Positions 33,420 to 43,930 of a DNA stretch of 64,000 nt are shown here, piece after piece; the first letter of the stretch is position 1, and the number at the start of each line of letters is the position of its first letter. Source of the DNA: Neoceratodus forsteri. Taxonomy: Eukaryota > Chordata > Ceratodontiformes > Ceratodontidae. The notes beneath the pieces are model-generated. The model did not search any database, was not told where the DNA came from, and saw only the letters and a list, made by a program, of their open reading frames with translations. Both the position numbers and the translations under genes were made by a program. The DNA lies in contig JADMNL010000028.1 in assembly GCA_016271365.2 (NCBI GenBank), positions 98,859,501-98,923,500 on the forward strand, in the 5' to 3' direction.

Positions 33420-34512
33420 AACAATTACAGTACCGAGAGAAAAACATGAACCCAGAAATAGATTAATTTACAAAAAAGGAAGTAAATCAATAGTAACATT
33501 AAGGCTAGAGGGGTGGGTGGCATTTCAAGAGAAGAATCATCTTGCTTCTTTTTGGAGACGTGTATGTACCCTATCTCTGACCCAAGGATGCCTTGGTATA
33601 TGTTCCAGACCCATTAATTTAAATGGCAAGGATCTTGATTATGGAACTGTGCAAAATGTTCCCTGAGGCTGGTATCGGGGAGTGCCTGCTCATACAGAAC
33701 ACACATGCTCTTGAATTCTTCTATGAAGGGGTCTTACTGTTCTGCCACATAAACCTTGGGACAACTACATGTAATGACATAAACTATGAATGGGGTGTAA
33801 CAAGAGCTAAACTCTTTTATGTTGACAGCCATAGATTTTGCGGGATGTACAAATCTAGATCCTCCATTGCAGAACTGGCAACTATTACATTTGCCACAGT
33901 GATGCACACCAGCTGGGTGAACTGGAAACCAGTTGCAGGGTCTTTCTGGTACAGGGGCTTGAAATAGGCTGTGTGCCAAAATATCTCCCAAATTCTTGCC
34001 CCTCCTATATGTAACCCTGGGGAATGGATCCACAGTTTGCATAAGACCCTGATCACCACCCAGAACATACCAATGTTTTTTTTTATAATGTTTGCAATTA
34101 AAGGGGTGACAGCATAGTGTTCTGTGGCAAAGGTAACCATTTCTGGAAAATATGAAGTTCTGGGTCTGGGATTGAGGAGGGACTTGCGATTTAAATTTCT
34201 GGCCTTCTTATAGGTCTCATGAAGAAGTTCAGCACTATACCTCCAATTTAAAAACTGTGTGGTTAATTCTTTGGCTTGTTTGTCATAAAGCGTAACAGTG
34301 GAACAATTCCGCTATATGCATATAAACTGGTCATATGGGATAGCCTGAAGGATATGACAAGAGTGAGCACTGGTGGCTAAATGAAGCGTGTTCCCAGCAT
34401 TAGGCTTTCTAAAGGTCTGAGTTGTCGCACCAGTTTCACTATCTACAAACAGAATCAAATCTAAGAAATGAATTACATTTTGATACATTGTGGTTGTGAA
34501 TTCCAAATTCAT
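33420..34512 (-). pseudogene. Penelope-like element: post-palm region and GIY-YIG endonuclease
   Basis: From 34,512: MNLEFTTTMYQNVIHFLDL, FRKPNAGNTLHLATSAHS, IPYDQFICI, then ELLHETYKKARNLNRKSLL. A frame change near 34,040 gives HHCGKCNSCQFC (CxxC cluster), then FIVYVITCSCPKVYVAEQ (about 33,797-33,735), the GIY-YIG start with a Zn-type linker. Beyond the stop come RIQEHV and SLNVTIDLL. In Penelope-like elements this nuclease makes the nick that primes reverse transcription. Stops and frameshifts abolish function. Confidence 0.8.
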
Positions 34513-34519
34513 ATTATTT

Positions 34520-37132
34520 TAATTTAAATACACAGAATACAAAGAAATGTGACAGCAGAGAAAGGCCCCACGGCCCATCTAGCCTGCCCAACACCCTACC
34601 TCCCCCCTTCTGTTAGGCTTCCACCCTCTTCTCCCAACCCCTTAAATCTATCCCAAGCCCTCTTGAACCCCCTCCACTGTTTCAGCTGCCACTACTTCCT
34701 CCGGCAGCTTGTTCCAGGCCTCCACCACCATCTCCATGAAAAACTGCCCCCTGACATTACCTCTGTATTGCCCACCTTCCCATTTGAGGCTATGTCCCCT
34801 CATGTTTGCTGCCTTCTTCAATTTGAACAAGCTATCACCCTCCACCTTATTTATTCCCTTCAGATACTTAAAGGTCTCAACCATGTCCCCCCTCTCCCTC
34901 CTAGTCTCCAGAGGGTACAAATTCAGCCCTGTCAATCTTCTCTCATAGGGTACATCCTGCATACCTCGTACCATTTTGGTTGCCCTTCTTTGTACCCTTT
35001 CCATCAACTCAACATCTCTTCGTAGGTGAGGCCTCCAGAACTGCACCCCATACTCCAGATGCGGCCTGACCATGGTTCTGTATAACAGCATTAGCACCTC
35101 CCTCTTCCTGCTATTAAAATCCCTCACAATGCAGGCCAGCATTCCATTTGCCTTTCCCACCGCCCTGCTACACTGGCTGCCCAACTTGCGGTCACGCGAT
35201 AGAATAATCCCCAGGTCCCTTTCTGTTTCCTTCTCCTTAATCACCACCCCCACAAGGGAGTAAGTTTCCCTCCTATTCCTCTTCCCCAGGTGCATCAGCG
35301 AGCACTTTTGTGCATTAAACTTCAATTTCCAGGTGTCAGACCACCTCTCCAGCCTCTCCAGGTCCCGCCTCAAGGCTTGCATCCTACTAGGTGAATCCAC
35401 CCTATTGCAGACCTTTGTATTGTCTGCGAACAGGCACACCCATCCCTCCAGACCCTCCGCTAGGTCACTAACATAGATGTTAAAAAGTATTGGTCCTAGC
35501 ACTGACCCCTGTGGCACCCCACTGGGCACCGCCCATTCCTTGGAATGTGTCCCATTTACCACCACCATATGACTCCTTCCCTTCAACCAGTTTTCCACCC
35601 ACCTGGTGATCCTGAGGTGCACCCTTAGTCTGTTCAGCTTATGCACCATTCCACCATGCGGAACGGTGTCGAAGGCCTTATTGAAATTCAGATAGGCCAC
35701 ATCCACCGCTCCTCCCCGGTCCACTATCTGTGTCACCCCATCAAAAAACTCTATCAGGTTAGTCTGACAGGATCTTCCCTTGGCGAAGCCATGCTGCCTG
35801 TCATCCTGCATGCCATTCTTCTCCAAGTAGTCTATCAACATGATCTTAAGTAGTGTTTCCATTACCTTCCCCACCACTGAGGTTGAGACTAATGGGACAG
35901 TAGTTTTTGACCTCGTCCTTCTGCCCCCTTTATGTAGTGCGACCACCTCTGTCCTCTTCCAGTCCATTGGCACCACCCCTGTGACCAAGGACAAGTTAAA
36001 CAGCCTCACCAGAAGCGGCGCCAGTTCATCCTTCACCTCCTTGAGAACTCTTGGGTGTATTCCATCCGGACCCATTGCCTTGTCCACCCTAAGTCTACCC
36101 AGCTCTTCCCTTACACCTTCAGCTGTGAATTCTGCCACACCCAACTGCCTGTGGCTGTCACCCTCCCCAGCCTGTTCTGGTCCCCTGCCCTCTCTTTCCT
36201 CCATGAAGATTGAGGCGAAATAGCTATTTAATGCCTCTGCTTTTTCAAAATCCCCTTCCAGTAATGTTCCACTTCCCCCCTTATCCTCCCAATCCCATGC
36301 TGTGCCCTCCTCCTTTCTCCAACGTACCTAAAGAAGGTTTTGTCCCTCCTCCTTGCCTGCTTCGCTATCCTCTCCTCAGTGGCCTCCTTAGCCCTCCTTA
36401 TCTTTTGCCCTGCTTCCTTTCTTTTTTCCCTGTAGGTTGCCCTGTCCTCATCTTTTTGTGTCCACCTGTACCTCTTGAATGCTCTAGTCTTCTCCTTGAC
36501 CCCTAACTCCACCTCTCTGGTGAATCATAGAGAACTTTTCTGTCTTCTATTCTTTCTTACCCTTCTTATATACAATTCCATGGCTTTAAATATCTCTCTC
36601 TTGATGGCTGCCTATAATTCCTCCACCCCCCTGCACATCCTCTATCCTCAACATTTCTTCCCTAACTACCTTCCTCATTCCATGAAAGTCAGCCTTGCTG
36701 AAGTCCATTACCTTGGTTCTCATCCTAACCCTCACCCTGCTCGCTCTCACCCTGCACCTGACAACCCTGTGGTCACTGGTGCCAAGCTGTTCCCCCATCT
36801 CCACCTACTCCACACTGTCCCCATTTATGAGGACCACATCCAACAGGTTTACACCCATAGTGGGCTCACTGACCCTTTGCTGCAGGATTATGCCCTGAAG
36901 AGCCTCTCAGATGCCCCTGCTCCTTGCAGAGATTGCTGTCTGGGTCTCCCAGTTGATATCTGGAAGGTTTAAGTCCCCAACTAGCACATTTTCCCCTTTC
37001 TGTGCCATCCTCGCTAAGGATTCCACAAAGTGTCTATCCCCTTCCTCCCCCTGCATAGGAGGCCTATAGACTACCCCAATGCATAGGTTTTCTCCCTGTC
37101 CCCTTTCTAGGGTGACCCACATTATTTCTGTA
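34520..37132 (-). mobile_element. CR1 LINE, 5'-truncated, inserted in Penelope reverse transcriptase
   Basis: The heptamer ATTATTT flanks both sides (about 34,514-34,520 and 37,133-37,139). Deleting the insert restores the Penelope reading VEYLYIYRNNMNLEF. From its 5' end the minus strand gives endonuclease (VVYRPPMQGEEGDR, VLVGDLNLPDINW), linker (MDFSKADFHGMRKVV), a basic segment (KRYRWTQKDEDRATYREKRK) and the long reverse transcriptase frame at 34,648-36,204. The 3' end GCTAGATGGGCCGTGGGGCC is a CR1 hallmark. It is among the best preserved LINEs here and therefore relatively young. Confidence 0.9.
34648..36204 (-). CDS. CR1 ORF2 reverse transcriptase, longest open frame (518 codons), FADD changed to FADN
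   Basis: The frame starts mid-gene, since the endonuclease lies upstream in other frames. Blocks: LRVDKAMGPDGIHPRVLKEV, VVPMDWKRTEVVALHKGG, RQHGFAKGRSCQTNLIEFFD, AYLNFNKAFDTVPHGGMV, VPSGVPQGSVLGPILFNIYV, CLFADNTKVCNRVD (35,419-35,430), LERWSDTWKLKFNAQKC, LEYGVQFWRPHLRRDV and MVRGMQDVPYERRL, ending in AWNKLPEEVVAAETVEG. The second catalytic aspartate of the palm is N, and the first (DF.KAFD) is N in AYLNFNKAFD, so the enzyme is expected to be inactive despite the open frame. Confidence 0.9.
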   Translation of the reverse strand: MEEREGRGPEQAGEGDSHRQLGVAEFTAEGVREELGRLRVDKAMGPDGIHPRVLKEVKDELAPLLVRLFNLSLVTGVVPMDWKRTEVVALHKGGRRTRSKTTVPLVSTSVVGKVMETLLKIMLIDYLEKNGMQDDRQHGFAKGRSCQTNLIEFFDGVTQIVDRGGAVDVAYLNFNKAFDTVPHGGMVHKLNRLRVHLRITRWVENWLKGRSHMVVVNGTHSKEWAVPSGVPQGSVLGPILFNIYVSDLAEGLEGWVCLFADNTKVCNRVDSPSRMQALRRDLERLERWSDTWKLKFNAQKCSLMHLGKRNRRETYSLVGVVIKEKETERDLGIILSRDRKLGSQCSRAVGKANGMLACIVRDFNSRKREVLMLLYRTMVRPHLEYGVQFWRPHLRRDVELMERVQRRATKMVRGMQDVPYERRLTGLNLYPLETRRERGDMVETFKYLKGINKVEGDSLFKLKKAANMRGHSLKWEGGQYRGNVRGQFFMEMVVEAWNKLPEEVVAAETVEGVQEGLG

Positions 37133-37457
37133 AATATATAAATATTCCACAAATTTTTGTGCCGATTGCATGCCACCTCTCCAAATAACAATGATGTCAT
37201 CAATATATCGGTCCCAATAAACTATTTGGGATCAATATGGGCAATCATGGGACAACACCATGGCCCCTCCCACAAACCCAGAAAAAGATTGGCATAGAAG
37301 GAGGCCATGGCTGTGCCCATCACCAGGCCACATTCCTGCAAGTAAAATTCATTGTTAAACAAAAAGAAATTGATGGTAAGTATGATTTCAGCTGCCTCAA
37401 CAATGAAATCTTTTGGAAAGTTGTATGTAAGTTGATTGTTTATTAAATGATATCATA
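37133..37457 (-). pseudogene. Penelope-like reverse transcriptase, palm with YIDD
   Basis: The minus strand reads TINFFLFNNEFYLQECGLVM, GTAMASFYANLFLGLWE and then, in a shifted frame, RYIDDIIVIWRGG (YIDD at 37,196-37,207). GTAM(G)...YANLF and YIDD..IW are the hallmark palm blocks of Penelope-like elements; the usual second G of GTAMG is A here. It is bounded by the L2 insert on one side and the CR1 insert on the other. Confidence 0.85.
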
Positions 37458-38530
37458 AAGCAAATACCTGGGCATCACCTTTGACTCTGTTCTCTCTTTT
37501 CATGATCACACACGCACCCTCGCTACAGCCATAAACACACGTGTTGGCTTACTGTAGTGCCCCAAGAGCTGCCTACCACCTGCAGCCCTAAGGTCTGGCC
37601 ATCACCTCCTCTGTGCTATCCCTAGTGGACTACGGCATCCTGGTGTATGGTGCAGCAGACAAAACCGCACTCAATAAAATCAAAATATCCCTGAACAAAG
37701 TCTGCCACCTACTTACGGGCTCCAGCAGACTCACCCACACATGTAGCTTATATGACCTTGCTGATTTTCTCAGCCTTGAGGAAAGGTTGCGCTACCAAAC
37801 CTGCCTCCTAACCAAGAAAATTGTTGCAGGCCTTGCACCTCCAGGCCTAATTTCCATCCTCACTCCCTCCGTCCCTGCCATCTCCACCTGGAGCGCACTC
37901 AAGTGTACACTTCAAGTGTCCAGGGTCAGGACATCCCTGGCCCAAAGGTCCTTCCAGTACTGGGTCTTGAGCTGGAGCAATGCCCTCCCCTCTGATACCA
38001 CATCTCAACTAAGAATAGGGCCCTTCTAATCTGCCTTTAGGCAACACCTAATCACCACCCGCAGCTGTAACTGCACATAGCTATTTGCTTCCCCACCTCA
38101 CTGGGGATACCCCCCCACACACTGTCTCATGCCCTGGCAGAACCTGTAGCTGCCCAAGTGTCACCACATTTGATTTAAGTTACTACCTATTTTTATTTAT
38201 AACAGAACACAAATTGCTGTCTCTGGTGTACTAGATGGTTTAGTTACATCACTGTATAGGACCTGTATAGCGTTTCATTCTCTTATGAATTGTATTCCTG
38301 GTATTTATGTACATACGTGTATAGTGTTTTCCTGTATAGAGGTTTTGCTCTCGTATGAATTTTATCTCTTGTATTTATGTACATACATGTATAGTGTTCC
38401 CTGCGTCGGTCTGTACTCTATGTAACTATGTCTGTATTTGTTTGTACTGTCTGTTTCCTGACGAGGAGCCTTTGTAAATTAGTCCCTGACTCAAAGGTTT
38501 GCAATTCCGATTTCTACTAAATAAATAAAT
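37458..38530 (+). mobile_element. L2-clade LINE, 5'-truncated, inserted in Penelope reverse transcriptase
   Basis: Starts at the block KYLGITFDSVLSFHDH and continues VSLVDYGILVYGAADKTALN (about 37,616) to SNALPSDTTSQLRIGPF, the C-terminal domain of L2. The 3' untranslated region ends with the hairpin CCTTTGTAAA..TGACTCAAAGG and AAATAAATAAATAA. The 3' end is very like that of the L2 at 8,574-11,301. The flanks rejoin the Penelope reading EFGLAA ... NNQLTYNF. Confidence 0.9.
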
Positions 38531-39157
38531 AAGCTGCAAGACCAAATTCATGCTTCATAGAGGTATACAAAGCAGAGATATTAATGGATATTGAAATATA
38601 ATCATCATTCCAAGTGAAGTCCTTTAACTTTGATAGAAGGCACACTGTGTCCTTAATGTGTCCCAACAGGGACCTCACTAGTCTCTGTAAAAAATGGTCA
38701 ATGAATATCGACATTTTTTCCACATAAGGAGCCCTATCCTGAAATGATAGGTCATCCAGGAGGATTTCTGGCATCCTTACGTATTTTTGGAAGAGTGTAA
38801 ATGGTCGGTGGTGTTGGGTACTCTACCAACATGTAGTCTCTCTCTCTCTTTTTGTGAAAGGTCTCCCCTACCACAACAGAGATACAACACATTTCATATC
38901 TCATGTTTCAGCTCATTTGCTGGATCCCGTGATGATTTATGATAGTTCTCTGTATTGCTAAACTGGCATAGTATCTTATTTTCATACCGAATATTTTCTT
39001 GAATGGCAACAAGTCCCCCTTGTTTTGCAGGTTTAATGTCAATATGATGATTGTCTTTTAGCTCTTCCAGTACTTGTTGTTCCTCTGCAGTCCAATGTTC
39101 TCCTCTATAGGCCATCTGCAATGAAGTTGTTCATTGATTTCTGCCATCACCAGTTCT
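38531..39157 (-). pseudogene. Penelope-like reverse transcriptase, N-terminal blocks
   Basis: Minus strand: WTAEEQQVLEELKD, DIKPAKQGGLVAIQENI (the IKPADKGG block), VEYPTPPTIYTLPKIRKDA (about 38,830-38,780), MSIFIDHFLQRLVRSLLGH and DYISISINISALYTSMKHEF. IKPAxKGG, YTLPKIxKD and D(I)SALYTSI are consecutive RT1-RT3 blocks of the Penelope family. D of the catalytic VDISALYTS position is N here. The piece joins 37,457 across the L2 and 39,600 across a short LINE. Confidence 0.85.
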
Positions 39158-39599
39158 TGGTACGTTACCAGGGCTGCTGAGCTAAATGATGAAGGGTTAA
39201 ATGTTGAAGATGGCTTAAAGTTAATTTTTCAAGGTACTGATTCGACATTTGTTGCATCTCAGTTTATATCTGGAACGTCCTCATTCGTGAATGGCAAGTG
39301 TATATTATCGGGCTTAACCCTGTGGAACTCACTACCAGGGTCTCTGAGAGAGGCCAACTCATTGGAAGCCTAAGGGGTCTAAAGTCCCACCTATTTAAGG
39401 AGGTATTCCCCTTTAATTAGAGAATTGCTGAATATTCCTCAATGACATTAAGTTTTGATTAGCTCATTGTGAGAATGGTTTGTCTGTCACATTTTATATT
39501 TTGGATTGTGATATTTTATTGTATATTTTTATCTCTGTACCGCGCCTAGAGCCTCCGGGGATGGGCACTTTATAAATAACATTTTTCTTACTTACTTAC
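39158..39599 (+). mobile_element. CR1/L2-group LINE 3' end, inserted in Penelope reverse transcriptase
   Basis: Plus frame: LTLWNSLPGSLREANSLEA then, after a frame change, LKSHLFKEVF, the common end of L2/Rex-type ORF2. The 3' untranslated region has CCGCGCCTAGAGCCTCCGGG and GCACTTTATAAATAA and ends in a CTTA repeat. Its flanks rejoin the Penelope reading NEAVLELVMAEINEQ. Confidence 0.7.
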
Positions 39600-39764
39600 A
39601 AGGACAGCTTCATTTTCTTCATATAAACTAGTCAGAGTCACTAAATCTGAATCCATGACGTCTTGCACAAGGTGATCTGATACTGCTGTGGCACCCTTAA
39701 TGGTCTGCTTTTCAAAATTGTTTTTGAAGAAAGTTTCCTAAAAACCTTCTATGATCAATAAATA
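39600..39764 (-). pseudogene. Penelope-like element, short coding stretch between two LINE inserts
   Basis: The minus strand reads FEKQTIKGATAVSDHLVQDV then DLVTLTSLYEENEAVL. This fits the region just before the reverse transcriptase of Penelope-like elements and is continuous with 39,157 downstream. Confidence 0.65.
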
Positions 39765-40055
39765 CATTGAGGTTTAGGGGGGAGGTTAGGAAGCACTTCT
39801 TCATGGAGAGGGTAGTGGCTAATTGCAATGCGCTGCCGAGAGAGAAGTGATCTCTATGAAGACAGCGGGCAGTTTCAAGAGAGGCTGGGATAGTCATAAG
39901 GGGGAAGTAAATGTCACGGGAGGGTCAGATGGAAAAGAAGGGAAGGTTGGAGAGGGGGCAGGGTCAGTAGCTTAATGCTGTGGACCCTGCAATATGAGCA
40001 GACTAGATAGACCAAATGGTCTCATTCTGCTGGCTTCTTCATATCTTTGGATGAA
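39765..40055 (+). mobile_element. CR1 3' end, inserted in Penelope N-terminal region
   Basis: Plus: EVRKHFFMERVVANCNALP, then the untranslated region with AGCAGACTAGATAGACCAAA and TGGTCTCATTCTGCTGGC, the CR1 3' signature. It is strongly 5'-truncated and inserted between two parts of the Penelope gene. Confidence 0.85.
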
Positions 40056-41100
40056 ACTGTGAACTATGGGATCTGGCACAAAATTCTCACCCTTTGATAG
40101 CACCCTTAATTGAGCATCAGACAAAGGAACACTAGAGATGTTTAAGACCTGTGAGTCCTGTTCTGTAGAGTCCACAGTTGTAAGGGGCCTGCCCCTACGC
40201 CCATGTCTTCCTCTTCTTGTTTTTTGTTTGCTTTTTTGGGCTGTGCAGGAGTTTTCTTCTTGGTTGTTGAGTCCTGAGCCAGTGGAAAAAAAGACACTGA
40301 TCTATTACTTTGAGTAGTATCTTGTGTGGGCTGATTGTTGGCCTTGTTTCTCGGGGAGAGGGGGGCAGACTTTGATTTGCATTGTGCACATCCCTTCGTT
40401 GAGCTAGACTTTGAGCATTGGCATCCTGACTAGTGAATCTAGCAGGTCTGTCCCAAGAAAAAAACCTTGATTATTTTCATAATCTCTCTGCTGCCATAAA
40501 GCAACTTGTGTGTTTTTTTTCTTTCGGTCATTGCTATTTCATGTGCTGTCAACTTTTTTTGTAAGTTGAGTTCATAGTTTTTGAATTCTTTTTTTTCTTT
40601 AAGTGACACAGGGGTTAAATTGGGCAGGTGCCCACAAGAACTCAGTTTCACCAGCTCTTAAAAAAATTTGTGACAGTTCCACCACCTCCGTCATCTTTCC
40701 CCACTGACTATTTTTGGAGAGTTCTACCACCAAGAAATGACAGTTCCACCACCTAGAAATCTAGATGTTAAGAGTTCCCCCTCCTAAACATTTGCAATTT
40801 AACCACTGAAGTGACAACAAGTTTTGCTTTGTAGTCTCAGTTTCCTGTGTTACAGACCTCCTTTTCTTGATCTACTAAGATACTGACATGCTCTTTGGAA
40901 CAAGTAGATAGAACATTGTACCACCTCTCTCTGTATAGATCAGAGATAAAAAACCCAGTGGGTACTTTTTCAACACGCAAACCCCTGGGTGCCCATCTTT
41001 TGGATTTGTACTCTTTTAGTGATTCTTAGTTGTAATATACATTATTTTCTTTGGTTTTCAACTTTTCAAATTCATTAAAAAGTTCCTTAAGGCTATTAAG
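40056..41100 (-). pseudogene. Penelope-like element, N-terminal domain
   Basis: Minus strand: LKELFNEFEKLKTKENN, KRWAPRGLRVEKVPTGF (the basic PRGLR block), YREGWYNVLSTCSKEHVSIL, then KNYELNLQKKLTAHEIAM, a basic RRGRHGRRGRPL-type stretch, and VLNISSVPLSDAQLRVLSKG with FVP. The last block is the conserved start of the Penelope polyprotein core. Stops lie between the pieces. A CR1 insert interrupts it upstream at 41,101. Confidence 0.75.
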
Positions 41101-42116
41101 ACCGGTCCTGTTTAATGTGTTCATCTGTGACATTGAAATAGGTATCAAGGGCAAGCTGGAATTATCCACAGACGATACCAAACTGTGTGTGTGTGGGGGG
41201 GGGTAGACAGCATGAAGGAGATTAGGGAACTTCAGCATGACTTGCAAAGGCTAGAGCAGTGCTCTAGGGTCTGGCAGCTGAAGTTCAATGCAAAAAAGTG
41301 TAAAGTTTTACACCTAGGTAGGGGAGATGGTAGAACGAAATACTGGCTCAATGGGGTCAAACTCAGCACATCTCAGGAAGAAAGGGACCTGGGGGTCATC
41401 ATATGCGGCACCCTTAAACAGTCAACCCAATGCAACAAATCTTACGTCAAGGCAAATAGAACGCTGGGATGCATAGGGAGAGGATTCAACATCAGGAGCA
41501 AGGCGGTGATCCTCCCTCTGTTTAGGTCCATGGTGAGGCCACACTTAGAACACTGCATCCAGTTCTGGAATACACACCTTAAGAAGGAACGAGATAGACT
41601 GTAGACAGTGCAAAGAAGAGCGACCAAGATGATACAGGGCCTCCATGACCTCTCATACGAGGATCGCCTGAAGGAACTAAACTTATTCTCACTGGAAACA
41701 AGGAGGGAAAGGGGGGCATATGATTGAGACCTTCAAATTCTTGACAGGCATATATAAGGTGCCATACACAGAAATATTCCAAAGGACCACCGGCCCTACC
41801 ACCAGAAGGCATGAATGGAAGCTACGGGAAGGGAACTTCAAGACAGATCTAAGGAAACATTTCTTCACATAAAGGGTGGTGGAACCCAGGAACAACCTGC
41901 CAGCAGAAGTGGTGAATGCAAGGACCATGTCAGCATTCAAACAGAGGAGAGATAGAGCAACAGCTCAAGGGCACACAACAGAATCGGGGAATGGCAAAAC
42001 ACAGAACGGGGGTTAGGCCCCAGGACCTATTAGAGATCTTGGGAACTCTCGGGCAGACTAGATGGACCCACGGTTTCCTCCTGCTGTCACTTTTCTGTGT
42101 TTCTATGTTGTTTGTA
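41101..42116 (+). mobile_element. CR1 LINE, 5'-truncated, inserted in Penelope N-terminal region
   Basis: It starts within the reverse transcriptase (PVLFNVFICDIEIGIKGK-like) with STDDTK in place of FADDTK (about 41,167-41,185). It continues LKFNAKKCKVLHLGRGDG, ERDLGVIICGTLK, YVKANRTLGCIGRG and MVRPHLEHCIQFW, then frameshifted [10 protein letters not shown]. The 3' end is CAGACTAGATGGACCCACGG ... TTTCTATGTTG. The loss of F and A in the catalytic block shows decay. Confidence 0.9.
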
Positions 42117-42452
42117 TGTTTCTATTATCAGGTGATGCTGCAGTAGATGATGTAGAAAATAAATCACCTGCTTGTAAATGGTACCTCAGAGATGCAGCTG
42201 CACTCTCAAAACAGTCCAGTCCCACGTCTCTGGTGTTCGTTTCAGGATCAGGCTCTAAAGAATTCATGCCTGTGGCAGAATGTAACTGAGATATAATGCA
42301 GATATTCTTTTGTAGATAAATCTACAACTTTTCTCAGAATGCTTGCTTCATACACTGGAACACACAAACATACACAAGGGCTCAATGGCACGGTAGCTTT
42401 AAGGGAAACAAGTGCATGCACTGAAGCCAATAAAATGTGCATGACAACTACA
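42117..42452 (-). other. Presumed 5' part of the Penelope-like element
   Basis: This stretch continues the Penelope element upstream of its N-terminal coding region, as judged from the interrupting CR1. No open frame with motifs is seen. Its outer limit against motif M at 42,453 is not sharply defined. Confidence 0.35.
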
Positions 42453-42480
42453 AACAAGCATTTGTCAATGCCGAATGTTG
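42453..42480 (+). repeat. Motif M, copy 5
   Basis: Same core as the other four copies, plus orientation. It stands directly before the Q minisatellite, so it again marks the outer edge of a satellite module. Confidence 0.75.
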
Positions 42481-42499
42481 ATTGTGTTGGTGTGTTGAG

Positions 42500-43930
42500 T
42501 GTGCTCACTGCCCCGAGTCACTCGCTCAGTCTGTTTCTCCCGGTGCTGCAGGCTGCTCTTTTGTACTGGGCTCCTGCCTGCGTTGGCACCTTGTTCTGCC
42601 CACTAAGAAATCCACAGCAGTCACGATAGAGCTCCATTGAGCTAGCTCAGTCCCCCTCGCTCAGTCGTTCATTGTGTCTCTCCCGGCGCTGCAGGCTGCC
42701 CTTTTGTACGGGGCTCCTGCCTGCGTTTGCACCTTTTTCTGCCCACAAAGAAATTCACAGCTGTCCCAACAGAGCTCCTTTGAGGTTGCTCACTCCCCTT
42801 CTGTCACTCACTCAGTCCGTTTCTCCCAGCACTGCAGGCTACCCTTTCCTATTGGGCTTCTGCCTGCATTGCCACCTTCTTCTGCTCACAAAGAAATTTG
42901 CCGCAGTTACAATAGAGCTCCATTAAGCTTGCTCACTCCTCCTCTTTCACTCGCTCATTCTGGTTTCCCCGCCACTGCAGGCTGCCCTTTTGTACTGGGC
43001 CTCTGCATGCATTGCTGCCTTTTTCTGCCCCCAAACAAATCTGCTGCAGTCCCAACAGAGCTCCATTGAGCTCACTCACTCCCCCTCCCTCACTTGCTCG
43101 GTCTGTGTCTCCTGCTGCTGCAGGCTGCCCTTTCGTACTGGGCTCCTGCCTTCATTGGCGGCTTATTCTGGCCAGAAAGAAATCTGAAGCAGTCCTGACA
43201 CAGCTCCATTGAGCTGTCTCACTCACTCACTCATTCCATTTCGGGCCACGCTGCAAGCTGGCCTGTTGTACTGGGCTCCTGCCTGTGTTGCCGCATTTTC
43301 TGCCCACAAAGAAATCTGCAGCAGTCTAATGAGAGCTCCGTTGAGCTGCTCACTACCCTCTGTCACTCACTCATTCTGTTTTCTTGGCACTGCAGGCTGC
43401 GCTGGTATGTACTCCTGGCTGCATTGGCACCTTTGTCTGTCCACAAACAAATCTGCAGCTGTCCCGACAGAGCTCCATTGAGGTCGCTCAGTCTCCCCTC
43501 TCTCAGGCTCATTCTGTTTGTCCTGGCACTGCAAGTGGCCCTTTTGTATGGGACTCCTGCCTGCATTGGCGCCTTTTTCTGCCCACAAAGAAATCTGCAG
43601 CAGTCCTGATAGAGCTCCGTTGAGCTCACTCAGTCCCCCTGTCTCACTTGCTCGTACTGTTTCTCCCACCACTGCAGACTGGCCTTTTGTACTGGGCCCC
43701 TGCCTACATTGATGCATTTTTCTGCCCACAAAGAAATCCGCAGCAGTCCTGACAGAGCTTCGGTGAGTTCGCTCACTCCCCCTCCGTCACTCGCTCTCTC
43801 GTTCTGTTTCTCCCAGTGCTGCAGGCTGCCCTTTTGTACTGGGCTCTTGCGTTGGGCACTTTGTCTGCCCAGAAACAAATCTGCAGCAGTCCCAACAGAG
43901 CTCAATTGAGCTCGGTCACTCCCATCTCTC
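42500..43930 (+). repeat. Minisatellite Q, ten units of about 142 bp
   Basis: The phrase CTGCAGGCTGCCCTTTTGTA (or a close variant) occurs at 42,546, 42,689, 42,832, 42,975, 43,119, 43,251, 43,390, 43,529, 43,672 and 43,819. Each unit also has CTTTTTCTGCCCACAAAGAA and AACAGAGCTCCATTGAG. The many open frames (60-131 codons) repeat the same peptide and are not genes. Confidence 0.95.

Larger units (their letters stand above)
32157..42440 (-). mobile_element. Penelope-like element (GIY-YIG type), interrupted by six LINE insertions
   Basis: Minus-strand pieces read in proper order across ten kilobases: N-terminal domain (41,100-40,056), start of reverse transcriptase (39,764-38,531), palm with YIDD (37,457-37,133), thumb and linker (34,512-34,140), GIY-YIG endonuclease (to about 33,420), then 3' region with a hammerhead-like core (32,283-32,316). 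The insertions are CR1 41,101-42,116, CR1 39,765-40,055, LINE 39,158-39,599, L2 37,458-38,530, CR1 34,520-37,132 and L2 32,885-33,265. The outer limits are approximate. This organisation is that of Penelope-like elements with endonuclease. Confidence 0.85.
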
